Assembly: GCA_965220345.1 (NCBI GenBank)
Contig: OZ244822.1
Span: 2,046,001 to 2,110,000, forward strand
Direction: 5' to 3'
DNA from: Aldehydirespirator sp965220345
GTDB lineage: Bacteria > Actinomycetota > Acidimicrobiia > Acidimicrobiales > Aldehydirespiratoraceae
Length of the DNA: 64,000 nt
The translations under genes and the position numbers were made by a program. Below, piece after piece: positions 26,185 to 34,418 of this stretch. The notes under the pieces were generated by a model. The model made no database searches, was not told the origin of the DNA, and worked only from the letters and a program-made list of their open reading frames with translations. Within the stretch, counting starts at the first letter, position 1. Every line of letters starts with the position of its first letter.

Positions 26185-26865
26185 GTGCCAGATCCGACCT
26201 TGAAACGTGATGATCTGCTGGCAGCTCTCAGCGAAGTCGCTGATTTGATGAGCGACCGGGGACAGAAAGGTCGTCTGTATTTAGCTGGTGGTGCCGCCAT
26301 GGTGCTTGCCTACTCCGTAGACAGAGGCACACAGGATGTTGATGCCGCTATTGAGGCAGGTTACGCAGCAGTTATGGCTGCCGTGCATGAAGTCGCGGAT
26401 AGACGCGGATGGACGAAGAGTTGGCTCAACGAGAGGGCCACTGCCTATATGCCACGTCCTGAACAACGCCACAGCATCACGGTATTTGAGCATCCAGCGC
26501 TAACCGTACTCGCAGCAACATTGGATGCCATGCTTGCGATGAAGGTGAGAGCAGGTCGTCGTAAAGATCTGTCCGACATTAGGCACCTGCTACAGATGAA
26601 TAACTGCACCACTATGGAGCAGGTTGAGACGATAGTAGAAACTATATTCCCGGATGAGCCTCTAGGAGAACGGCAGCGGCGGTGGTTAGCGGACATCCTG
26701 CCCAGTAGTCACAACGGAACCGGGCAGCGAAAATCCAGCAAGGTGAGCCCGCCGGTCATAGCGCCTCGATGCAACGGCAAGGTGCGTCTCAACAAGAACG
26801 GTCGCCGTGACACTCCATGCGTGTTGGCTGCTGGGCACAAAGGACCGCACCGCAGCATCGTATAA
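26185..26865 (+). CDS. Nucleotidyltransferase-fold protein (DUF6036-like) with zinc-ribbon-like tail
   Basis: 226 residues. The N-terminus has the minimal nucleotidyltransferase pattern: LAGGAAMVLA (33-42) followed by TQDVDA (49-54) with D51 and D53. AGRRKDLSDI (helical, K/D) is also seen in AbiEii/MenT-like proteins. This group contains toxins that modify tRNA or proteins. The last 35 residues (CNGKVRLNKNGRRDTPC, then LAAGHKGPHRS) resemble a short Cys/His knuckle found as a tail on assorted actinobacterial proteins. Start is GTG 26185. It forms a two-gene unit with the upstream gene, next to a decayed IS30. Toxin function is likely but unproven. Confidence 0.68.
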   Translation: MPDPTLKRDDLLAALSEVADLMSDRGQKGRLYLAGGAAMVLAYSVDRGTQDVDAAIEAGYAAVMAAVHEVADRRGWTKSWLNERATAYMPRPEQRHSITVFEHPALTVLAATLDAMLAMKVRAGRRKDLSDIRHLLQMNNCTTMEQVETIVETIFPDEPLGERQRRWLADILPSSHNGTGQRKSSKVSPPVIAPRCNGKVRLNKNGRRDTPCVLAAGHKGPHRSIV

Positions 26866-26946
26866 CAGTTCTCTAACTGTGAAGAGGACTGCGCAGGCTT
26901 CGAGCTACACGGCTCACGTAACCGACTGACGCTCCGCACATCGCCG

Positions 26947-27273
26947 CTATTTCTGCGTAGGTTGCTTCGGCATCTGATCCCAGGTCACGCCCTCTAGTAG
27001 CCTGCCGCCAGCTTTCGGAGTACGTCCGCCCCACTGTTTGAAGAAGAAAGCAACATCAGCGGCTACGCAAGCGTCACGCAGCTCAGTAACCCAGGATGCA
27101 GCCATCGGACGGGCATTGATACCAGATTCGCCGCCTGCGATCACCCAGTGGATTCCTTGCAGATCGATACCGTGTAACGAGCCGAGCAGAGGCTCCGCGC
27201 TCACGAACCTGACCGCTGCCACACGTTCGTGAGCCCGTGAACATGGTTCCAGCGGTAGCGCAATCCCTTCCAC
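26947..27273 (-). pseudogene. C-terminal remnant of a phage Gp37/Gp68-like (DUF5131) protein
   Basis: About 100 residues matching only the C-terminal part of the family: AAVRFVSAEPLLG, IHWVIAGGESG, ARPM, then RDACVAADVAFFFKQWGG and WDQMP. Full members are about 230-260 residues and start with an iron-sulfur-type Cys motif (NPVTGC...CYAE), which is missing. Homology stops at about 27235; sequence further upstream in this frame does not look like the family. Convergent with the nucleotidyltransferase gene. Confidence 0.7.
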
Positions 27274-27455
27274 TCCACACCTGTGATGGGTTTCAGACCG
27301 TCGATTGAGTAATAAGGACGACCGTCGGGGTCTCCATGCACATTGGCATAGTCAACCAGCCTCTGCATGGGCTCCGCTGGCGGCGGGTACCAGAGCCAGC
27401 CCTGAGCACAGTTATCCTCACCATCAAAGACAACGACTAAAGCACCCTGTCCAGA
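27201..27455 (-). pseudogene. Unidentified open fragment overlapping the DUF5131 remnant
   Basis: A second minus-strand frame is open for 84 codons between two stops and reads like real protein (VVVFDGEDN, GWLWYPPPAEP, VDYANVHGDPDGRPYYSIDG, WKGLRYRWNHVHG). The only ATG gives about 55 residues. It is not recognised. It may be the truncated end of another mobile gene joined to the DUF5131 remnant by a deletion. The stretch 27274-27467 holds nothing else. Confidence 0.35.
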
Positions 27456-27467
27456 TTAGAGCGCCTC

Positions 27468-27481
27468 GGGGGGGGGGGGGG
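27468..27481 (+). repeat. 14-G homopolymer upstream of the HicB-like gene
   Basis: Fourteen consecutive G residues. A TAGAAT hexamer at 27504-27509 could be the -10 box of the HicB-like gene, with the -35 region (27481-27486) touching the tract. Length change here could alter promoter strength. Confidence 0.9.
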
Positions 27482-27529
27482 TAAGTCGAAGGCTGTCGGC
27501 TGTTAGAATGTCTCTAGGGAGGGTGTTTG

Positions 27530-27796
27530 ATGTCCGAATCGTCTGAGATCATTTTTGAGGTCAGCGAGGACGAAGCTGACGGAAGTTTCTCCGCCGAAGC
27601 TGTGGGATACGGTATCCACACCGAAGGTGCCACGGCGGACGAGGTTCGAAGCAACATCCAAGAGGCAGTCGATTGCTACTTTGACGAGTCCTCTCCGCGC
27701 CCCGGTGTCATTCGCCTCCACTTCATTCGCGAAGAGGTTCTGAGGTTCGGGGGATGGTGGCGTGTGGTTGCGTTTGTCTGCTATGCTTTTAGTTGA
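27530..27796 (+). CDS. HicB-like antitoxin-family protein, orphan
   Basis: 88 residues. The pattern IIFEVSEDEADGSFSAEAVGYGIHTEGATADEVRSNIQEAVDCYFDE followed by IRLHFIREEVL (quoted in part as family landmarks) fits the HicB-like fold that neutralises HicA toxins. It lacks the usual C-terminal ribbon-helix-helix; instead a short tail GGWWRVVAFVCYAFS follows, probably out of normal register. No hicA gene is next to it. ATG 27530 has AGGGAGGG upstream. Likely a remnant or a solitary regulator. Confidence 0.6.
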   Translation: MSESSEIIFEVSEDEADGSFSAEAVGYGIHTEGATADEVRSNIQEAVDCYFDESSPRPGVIRLHFIREEVLRFGGWWRVVAFVCYAFS

Positions 27797-27837
27797 TGTG
27801 TCCGTTGTTAGCCCTTTGGGCTGGTTAGGAGCTAGTC

Positions 27838-30800
27838 ATGTTTGGTTCTACCGCTTCGTTTGGTGGTGTGGGTTTGTCGTCGCTTGACGTGTCTGTGACC
27901 CGCGGGGGGGGGGGTGGCTGCCTGATGTTTCGGTTTGGGTGGTCGCGTGCGTTGGTTGCGCTGCTGGTGGCGGTGTTGTTTGCTGTTGGGCTTGGGGTTG
28001 TTGATTCTGGGCGTGTAGTTGCTCAGTCCACTCCGCCGGATCCGGTTTCGGCTCCTGTTGTTAATGCTGATGGCACGGTTACGGTACCGTTTTGGTGGTC
28101 GTTGAATCCTGCTGGTAGTCGTGCGGGTGATAAGTTTCGCCTGTTGTTTGCAACTTCTACGACTCGTAACGCTGTTCCGACTAATATTGATGTTTATAAC
28201 CAGTTTGTGCAGGCTCGCGCGGCTGCGGGGCATCCTGCTATTCAGGGTCATTCGTCTGAGTTTCGGGTGGTGGGTTCTTCGCGTACGGTGGATGCTCGTG
28301 TGAATGCTCGGTTGCGGTCTTCTGATGATGTGGTGGCTCCAGTTTATTGGTTGAATGGGCCGCGCATATCACGAGATTATAGCAATACTGCTGGGCAGGG
28401 GTTTTGGTCGTCTGCTTGGGAGAACTCACTCTCTAGTAGTCATGTGCGTGATGAGCGTGGACGCAGCTTCGGCAACGGTACAAATCAGTTTAATCTGGCT
28501 GCGCCCCTTGTTTGGACAGGCACTAACACTGACGGCACGAAAGCTCGTCAGCCTTTCGGTGGCAGAGACCAGTTTCAAAACGCTGTGAGATTCGGAAATT
28601 TTGCGACTCATCCCAATCCTATTAGTGGTGGTTCAGGCTCAAACGTTGCTGGGACTTTTTTATATTCTTTGTATGGTATTTCGCCGGTGTATGTGATTGC
28701 TGCTAATGCGTATGATTGTGATGATGGTGATGGTGATGCTACGACACTCAAGTTGTTTGAGACTGCTGTTGCGGATTCGTATTGTGATTTTGTGGCTCCT
28801 GCGGGTACGGTTTGGCGGAGTGTGGATTCTGTTGAGGTGACGAAACTGGAGTTGGCGCCTGAGGTGGCTCCTGAGGCGGTGTTTGGGGATCCGAGGGTTG
28901 TGACTGCTGGTATGGATATCAATGATACTGCTTTACGTAATGAACGTATTTTTCATGACCGCACAACTTTTGTTGATAGGTCTGGTGGTACCCCGGCCGG
29001 TAATCCCGCGGATCGTAGTAATTATGTAGCGTATTTCGATCAACCTGTTGCGTCTGATACTTCTGGGGGTTACAGGGTTATTGATTTGTTGGCTGGCACT
29101 TTGGATTCTGGTGGTCGTCCTACTAATAATGTTGATGCTGCGTTGATGAAGAAGTTGGCGTATTCGTTGGTGACGGTTGATTTAGCGAGTTTTGATGGTG
29201 AGACGGGTAATGAGACTGCTTCTTTGAGGTTTAGGGATGGTCCGTTGTGCGCGTCCGCGTTTCAGCTTGGCGACACGCGCGCTAAAGCAGCAGTAGTTGA
29301 TCCTGACACGAATATGGAGACTTCTCCGGCTGTGCCGTATTCGCCGGGTTTGTTTCCGTATGGTGTGTTCGGGTATTTTTGGGGTAAATATGAGGGTTCG
29401 TCGGTTGAGGGGCGTACTGCTGCGTGTGTGCAGTTTGAGTTGGAGGTTACTTTGAGCCCGGCTGATGATAGTACTCCTAAAACGATCAAGGTTCGTGTGA
29501 AAGATAATCAGAATGGTCGTCATTCTGTGTTTAGTGAAAACTATCCGAAACACACTGTGCAACAACAAGAAACCAGCAGCAGTGATGCTGTGTCAGCGCA
29601 GTTGTTGGCTGATGTGAAAGGCTATGCGGGTGAGGCTTTTCATGGCACTGAGCATGTGAACCGTTGGAAACGAGTGCTGTTGGCTTTTGGTGAGAGCGTG
29701 TCTGGGTTCACGGGCACACCAATGACCGCAGTCGAAGCGCAAAGCTATGTTGATAAAGGCTGGAGTCGTTGGGATCCAGTCGTGACCGCGCTCACAGCGT
29801 TAGAGGCACAAGCCAGCACCGATACCACGGACACCAGCGAAACCGAAACGACCGACACTGAGACTGAAACGACTGAGACTGAAACGACTAGTGAGTCTGG
29901 TTATGTGGTGCCTGCATCTTTGGTTGCGAACGTGCAGGGTTACGCGGCTGAAACCGGTAACGGTGCCGCGCATGTGAATCGTTGGAAGCGTGTGCTGCTG
30001 GCGTTTGGTGAAACCGTGCCCGGCTTCACCGGCACACCAATGACCATCTCTGAAGCGCAGGGTTTCGCGAATCAGTTCTGGAGTGTTCGCTGGGATCCGG
30101 TAGTGGCTGCGCTCACAGCATTAGAAACAAACCAACAACAACAACAATCCCAAAAGCAACAACAGGATCCCACACCAGTAGACCCCACACCACCACCGAC
30201 TCCTGAGATCAGCATCACCGCAGGTAACACGGTCACTGAGGGCGGGTCTGCGGTGTTCACGCTTAGCGCGTCTCCGGCACCCTCGACAGCGTTGCAGGTC
30301 AACGCGAATGTCACCGCTTCAGGGGCTTATGGTGTGACCACAGGCTCACAAACAGTCACAATCGGAACCAGCGGCACCGCCACGTTCACAGTCGCTACGA
30401 CCGGTGACTCAACTGACGAGCCTGACGGGTCTGTGACCGTCACATTGGCTACCGGCAGCGGTTATGACTTGGATTCGTCTGCATCTTCAGCAACCGTGAA
30501 TATCTCTGATGATGACAATCCGCCGCCGCCACCGACTCCTGAGATCAGCATCACCGCTGGCAGTAATGTCACTGAGGGCGGGTCGGCTTCGTTCACGCTT
30601 AGCGCGTCTCCGGTGCCGTCAGCAGCGTTGCAGGTCAACGCGAATGTCACCGCTTCAGGTGATTATGGTGTGACCACAGGCTCCCAGACAGTCACAATCG
30701 GAACCAGCGGCACCGCCACGTTCACGGTTGCTACGACGGGTGACAGCATTGATGAACCTGACGGGTCCGTAACCGTCACCCTGACGGCTGGCAGCGGCTA

Positions 30801-31239
30801 CACTCTGGATTCGTCAGCATCAGCAGCAACCGTGACTGTGTCTGATGATGACAACCCACCACCACCATCACCACCACCACCTCCGGCGAATACGGTCACG
30901 ATTTCTGTGGAGGAGTCTACTTATGTTGAGGGTCGCAGTCCGTTTTATCTTGTTCGGTTCAGGTTAAGTAAGCCTGCTAGTGAACAGGTGACAGTTAAAT
31001 ACACACCCAAAGCGCTTGGTACAGGTTCTGGGTATGCGACAGCAGGCGAGGATTTCGTGTTACGGACTTCGTCTATTACTTTCAGGCCGGGTGTGACTTT
31101 CAATATTGGTTTGATATGGGCGTTGAATGATCGCGTCAAAGAACCCGATGAAACATTCACGATCGTGTTATCAGAACCCACAGGCGGTGTGCATATAAGC
31201 GACAAGCAACCCGTCTTGACCATCAAAGACAACGACTAA
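27838..31239 (+). CDS. Large secreted Calx-beta surface protein, probably phase-variable
   Basis: 1133 codons. ATG 27838 has AGGAG six bases upstream. A 29-residue leader containing five glycines from an 11-G tract comes first, then a clear signal peptide beginning MFRFGWSRALVALLVA at residue 30 and ending near VVAQS (about 62). The N-terminal 500 residues are not recognised. Two modules with HVNRWKRVLLAFGE (about 584-656 and 690-761) are joined by a Thr/Glu linker. Two nearly identical Calx-beta repeats (about 789-900 and 901-1012) and a third divergent one (about 1019-1133) form the C-terminus; these bind calcium or mediate adhesion elsewhere. No transmembrane anchor or LPXTG is seen. Codons are T-richer than the neighbours, suggesting transfer. 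Confidence 0.85.
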   Translation: MFGSTASFGGVGLSSLDVSVTRGGGGGCLMFRFGWSRALVALLVAVLFAVGLGVVDSGRVVAQSTPPDPVSAPVVNADGTVTVPFWWSLNPAGSRAGDKFRLLFATSTTRNAVPTNIDVYNQFVQARAAAGHPAIQGHSSEFRVVGSSRTVDARVNARLRSSDDVVAPVYWLNGPRISRDYSNTAGQGFWSSAWENSLSSSHVRDERGRSFGNGTNQFNLAAPLVWTGTNTDGTKARQPFGGRDQFQNAVRFGNFATHPNPISGGSGSNVAGTFLYSLYGISPVYVIAANAYDCDDGDGDATTLKLFETAVADSYCDFVAPAGTVWRSVDSVEVTKLELAPEVAPEAVFGDPRVVTAGMDINDTALRNERIFHDRTTFVDRSGGTPAGNPADRSNYVAYFDQPVASDTSGGYRVIDLLAGTLDSGGRPTNNVDAALMKKLAYSLVTVDLASFDGETGNETASLRFRDGPLCASAFQLGDTRAKAAVVDPDTNMETSPAVPYSPGLFPYGVFGYFWGKYEGSSVEGRTAACVQFELEVTLSPADDSTPKTIKVRVKDNQNGRHSVFSENYPKHTVQQQETSSSDAVSAQLLADVKGYAGEAFHGTEHVNRWKRVLLAFGESVSGFTGTPMTAVEAQSYVDKGWSRWDPVVTALTALEAQASTDTTDTSETETTDTETETTETETTSESGYVVPASLVANVQGYAAETGNGAAHVNRWKRVLLAFGETVPGFTGTPMTISEAQGFANQFWSVRWDPVVAALTALETNQQQQQSQKQQQDPTPVDPTPPPTPEISITAGNTVTEGGSAVFTLSASPAPSTALQVNANVTASGAYGVTTGSQTVTIGTSGTATFTVATTGDSTDEPDGSVTVTLATGSGYDLDSSASSATVNISDDDNPPPPPTPEISITAGSNVTEGGSASFTLSASPVPSAALQVNANVTASGDYGVTTGSQTVTIGTSGTATFTVATTGDSIDEPDGSVTVTLTAGSGYTLDSSASAATVTVSDDDNPPPPSPPPPPANTVTISVEESTYVEGRSPFYLVRFRLSKPASEQVTVKYTPKALGTGSGYATAGEDFVLRTSSITFRPGVTFNIGLIWALNDRVKEPDETFTIVLSEPTGGVHISDKQPVLTIKDND
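27904..27914 (+). repeat. 11-G tract in the reading frame of the surface protein
   Basis: Eleven Gs encode glycines before the signal peptide. With 11 Gs the frame from the well-placed ATG 27838 is open. Adding one G leads to a TGA about 30 codons later; removing one leads to TGA within a few codons. An internal ATG at 27925 could partly bypass the switch. Confidence 0.92.
30205..30876 (+). repeat. 336-bp tandem repeat coding two Calx-beta domains
   Basis: Two copies (30205-30540 and 30541-30876) begin GAGATCAGCATCACCGC and remain highly similar at DNA level, including the stretches around AACGCGAATGTCACCGCTTC and ACAGTCACAATCGGAACC. The similarity implies recent duplication or gene conversion; copy number may vary. 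Confidence 0.9.
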
Positions 31240-31317
31240 CCACCAACCCCAGCCACACAAGCGCAAGCAGTAGCAAAGTCGGCAACGCCCACTCCTGAAG
31301 GCTTGTCTTGTTACTTG

Positions 31318-32694
31318 CTAAATCTCTTGGAGGGCTTTGGTTATGTCTACTACTGCTTGACGGCCGTCGCCGAAGAGCATCAGCGAGTTGTCGCTTGCGA
31401 ACAGCGGGTTGGGGATGCCTGCGAAGCCTGGGCTGAGGCTGCGCTTGATGATCACCACAACCCCAGACTTGTCAACATCAAGGATTGGCATTCCGGCGAT
31501 CGGACTGTTCGGGTCGGTGCGTGCCACAGGGTTAACCACGTCGTTGGCACCAATTACGATGGTCACATCGGTCTGCTCGAAGGTCGGGTTTATGTCGTCC
31601 ATTTCCACCAGCCGCTCATAAGAGATTTCGGCTTCGGCTAGTAGCACGTTCATGTGGCCAGGCATACGACCCGCCACTGGATGAATACCGAATACCACGT
31701 CGCTGCCACGCTCTTCGAGGCGTTTTGTCAGGTCACGAACAGCGTGCTGCGCTTGAGCCACCGCCAGCCCGTATCCGGGCACGATGGCGACACGTTCAGC
31801 GGATTCCAGCAGCATTGCCACATCATCAGCAGACGTGGAACGCACCTTGCCTGCGTAAACATCATCAGCGCTAGGGCCATCACCTGCTGACGGTGCTGGA
31901 TTGAACAGCACAGCGGGCAGTGACCGGTTCATAGCTACGCACATGATCTGAGTCAGGATTAGACCGCTGGCACCCACCAGCGATCCAGCGATTATCAGTA
32001 GCGAGTTGTCAAGCACGAAACCAGCTGCGACCGCCGCCAAACCCGAAAGTGAGTTCAACAAAGCGATCACCACCGGCATGTCGGCACCGCCGATTGGTAG
32101 CACCGTCACAACTCCAAGCAGCGCCGCGACTGCCACCAGCAGCCACAGCCAAAGAGAACCCGAATCGACCACCGTCAGCACCGCCAGCACTGAGGCTGCA
32201 GCTGTGGAACCAATAGTCAGAATACGCATGCCTGGGAAACCCGACCAGCGCAGCATCTCGCGCAACTTGAAGAAGGCGATCAGGCTGCCGGTCAAAGTCA
32301 CTGCACCGATCAGAACCGCTAGCGCGGCTGCGCCTGTCAGTCGTGCCGGGTCGTCTTGAAGGTCAACAGCCTCTAGGTATGAAGCCGCTGCGACTAGTAC
32401 CGAGGCACCACCACCAAAACCGTTGAATAGTGCCACCAGTTCGGGCATGGCGGTCATCTGCACCTTCACCGCCAGCAATGCGCCGATAGCGGAACCAAGC
32501 ACTAGTCCAGCGATGATCCACTCGAAACTCAAAATGGCGTTGTCAGCGAGGGTTACCACCACAGCAATCAGCATTCCTGTAGCCGAAAACTGGTTGCCTC
32601 GAACCGCTGTGCGGGGACGGCTTAGCCGTTTGAGGCCAAGAATGAACAAAACGGCTGCTATCAAATAGCCGAGGATTGTCCAGTCATCCATCAC
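31318..32694 (-). CDS. pntB: NAD(P) transhydrogenase subunit beta
   Basis: 458 residues. The membrane-bound beta subunit couples proton flow to hydride transfer from NADH to NADP. About eight hydrophobic helices (residues 1-260) precede the NADP-binding domain III with VAIVPGYGLAVAQAQH, GIHPVAGRMPGHMNVLLAEA, IGANDVVNP and MPILDVDKS. Last gene of a three-gene operon; the start overlaps the end of pntAb by 4 bases. Confidence 0.95.
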   Translation of the reverse strand: MMDDWTILGYLIAAVLFILGLKRLSRPRTAVRGNQFSATGMLIAVVVTLADNAILSFEWIIAGLVLGSAIGALLAVKVQMTAMPELVALFNGFGGGASVLVAAASYLEAVDLQDDPARLTGAAALAVLIGAVTLTGSLIAFFKLREMLRWSGFPGMRILTIGSTAAASVLAVLTVVDSGSLWLWLLVAVAALLGVVTVLPIGGADMPVVIALLNSLSGLAAVAAGFVLDNSLLIIAGSLVGASGLILTQIMCVAMNRSLPAVLFNPAPSAGDGPSADDVYAGKVRSTSADDVAMLLESAERVAIVPGYGLAVAQAQHAVRDLTKRLEERGSDVVFGIHPVAGRMPGHMNVLLAEAEISYERLVEMDDINPTFEQTDVTIVIGANDVVNPVARTDPNSPIAGMPILDVDKSGVVVIIKRSLSPGFAGIPNPLFASDNSLMLFGDGRQAVVDITKALQEI

Positions 32695-33017
32695 GAACTG
32701 CCTGAGGTATTGGCTGCGGTTTCGCTGTTGGAGTTGCGGCGACGTGTGCGACGGAACATGCCAAGCATCCGATGGGTGACCATGAACCCGCCCACCACGT
32801 TGATCATCGCCAAAGTCACCGCTGCGAACCCGAGAATCGTGGTGAAGGTGCTGTGATCGGCGCCTGCGGCTACTAACGCGCCGACAATGGTGATGCCAGA
32901 AATAGCGTTAGAGCCTGACATCAGTGGCGTGTGCAAAGTCGGTGGCACTTTGGTGATCAATTCGATCCCCAAAAACACCGCCAGCATGAGCAGAGTCAGA
33001 GCTACCAGAAGATCCAT
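32691..33017 (-). CDS. pntAb: NAD(P) transhydrogenase subunit alpha part 2
   Basis: 108 residues with three membrane helices (LLVALTLLMLAVFLGIEL, SNAISGITIVGALVAAG and FAAVTLAMINVVGGF). It is the membrane part of the split alpha subunit. VPPTLHTPLMSGSNAISG is the family signature. The last base of pntAa's stop is shared with its start region. Confidence 0.92.
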   Translation of the reverse strand: MDLLVALTLLMLAVFLGIELITKVPPTLHTPLMSGSNAISGITIVGALVAAGADHSTFTTILGFAAVTLAMINVVGGFMVTHRMLGMFRRTRRRNSNSETAANTSGSS

Positions 33018-34306
33018 CAGCTTTGCGCCTCCTGCGACTCATCTGCGCCCTGTGTCGCAGATACGGTTTTCGCCTCTCGTGATTCGTCTGCGGTCTGTGT
33101 TTCAGGCGTGACTTGCGTGTCTTGGGGTTGCTGTTGCGGCTGCAAGGCTGCGGCTACGCCTTGATGCACTACCTCACCGTTTTGTGTCACCAGCATGGCC
33201 GACAGGATCTCGTCGTCTTGCAAGTCGCTGCGCGGGCCTGCGGCAGCATCGGGCGCAAGATGATTCAGGAACGCGGTCAGCGCGCGAGAGAACATCTGGC
33301 TCGCATGGCGAGCGCAGCGTGACACCAGATCTGTGGGTGCCAGAATGGTCACACCGTTGTGGTTGACCTCGGTATCGGGCTGGCTCAGTTCGCAGTTGCC
33401 GCCTCGTTCAGCAGCTAGATCTACAAGTACCGAACCTGCCACCATTTCTTGCATCATTGCCTCGGTCACAAGCAGTGGCGAGGCGCGCCCAGGAACGGCT
33501 GCAGTGGTGATTACCACATCGCTGGCAGCGACATAAGGGGTCAGCAGCTGCCTTTGACGTTGCGCGGTGTCGTCGGTTTGGGCGCGGGCGTAGCCGCCGG
33601 AATCCTCGCTGGAGGCAGCATTGCTAGAGCCTGCTGACAAGTCGAGTTCCACCGCACGCGCACCCATAGAACGGATCTGCTCCAAAGCCGCAGGCCGCAC
33701 ATCGTAAGCCTCAACCACGGCACCGAGGCGCCGAGCGGTGGCGATGGCCTGCAATCCAGCAACGCCTGCGCCTAGCACCAGCACCCGTGCCGGTGCCAGA
33801 GTGCCGGTGGCGGTCATCATCAGTGGAAACATTTGCGGTAGACGACTCGCAGCCAGAAGAACTGACTCATAACCGGCGATGGTGCCCATAGCAGAAAGCA
33901 CATCCATGCTCTGAGCACGAGTGATGCGCGGCACCAGATCCAAAGAGAACGAGCAGACACCGTCGGCAGCGTGACGATGCGCACGCTGAGGTGCCCAAAG
34001 CGGATCGAAAACCCCCACAAAAATCGCTGGAGTTCCAGCGCTCGGCTGTAGCGCATCACTTTGGGGCAGGTCGGCCACCGAAACGACCACATCAGCTGTA
34101 AGCACCTCGTCACGTCCGCTCAGAGTCGCGCCAGCGTCGTGGTAAGCGCTGTCAGGAATTGAGGCGCGTTCACCTGCACCAGACTCGACCAGCACCACTG
34201 TGGTAGAGGAGTCGTCACGCTGGATCAGCGATGCGACACCATCGGGAACGAGAGCCACACGCTTCTCGCTCGGATTGGATTCCCGAAGCAGTCCCAAGCG
34301 CACCAA
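33017..34306 (-). CDS. pntAa: NAD(P) transhydrogenase subunit alpha part 1
   Basis: 429 residues, soluble NAD-binding domain I of the alanine-dehydrogenase/PNT fold. N-terminal LLRESNPSEKRVALVPDGV, then PLMMTATGTLAPARVLVLGAGVAGLQAIATA (partly quoted: GAGVAGLQA is the nucleotide loop), and EVNHNGVTILAP near the end. A Gln/Thr/Glu-rich tail of about 45 residues (QPQQQPQDTQVTPE onward) is not part of the fold. Start TTG 34306 or GTG 34303; neither has a strong ribosome-binding site. Divergent from the acyl-CoA ligase. Confidence 0.92.
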   Translation of the reverse strand: MVRLGLLRESNPSEKRVALVPDGVASLIQRDDSSTTVVLVESGAGERASIPDSAYHDAGATLSGRDEVLTADVVVSVADLPQSDALQPSAGTPAIFVGVFDPLWAPQRAHRHAADGVCSFSLDLVPRITRAQSMDVLSAMGTIAGYESVLLAASRLPQMFPLMMTATGTLAPARVLVLGAGVAGLQAIATARRLGAVVEAYDVRPAALEQIRSMGARAVELDLSAGSSNAASSEDSGGYARAQTDDTAQRQRQLLTPYVAASDVVITTAAVPGRASPLLVTEAMMQEMVAGSVLVDLAAERGGNCELSQPDTEVNHNGVTILAPTDLVSRCARHASQMFSRALTAFLNHLAPDAAAGPRSDLQDDEILSAMLVTQNGEVVHQGVAAALQPQQQPQDTQVTPETQTADESREAKTVSATQGADESQEAQS

Positions 34307-34418
34307 AACAACAGGCTAGCGCCAGACGGGCACTTGAGCGTGCCTATGGGTGTGGAGCATAAGCAATGGTCAGCCTGCGCTGCGTATCCTGATGCTTCAT
34401 TACTATGAGAGATCTACT

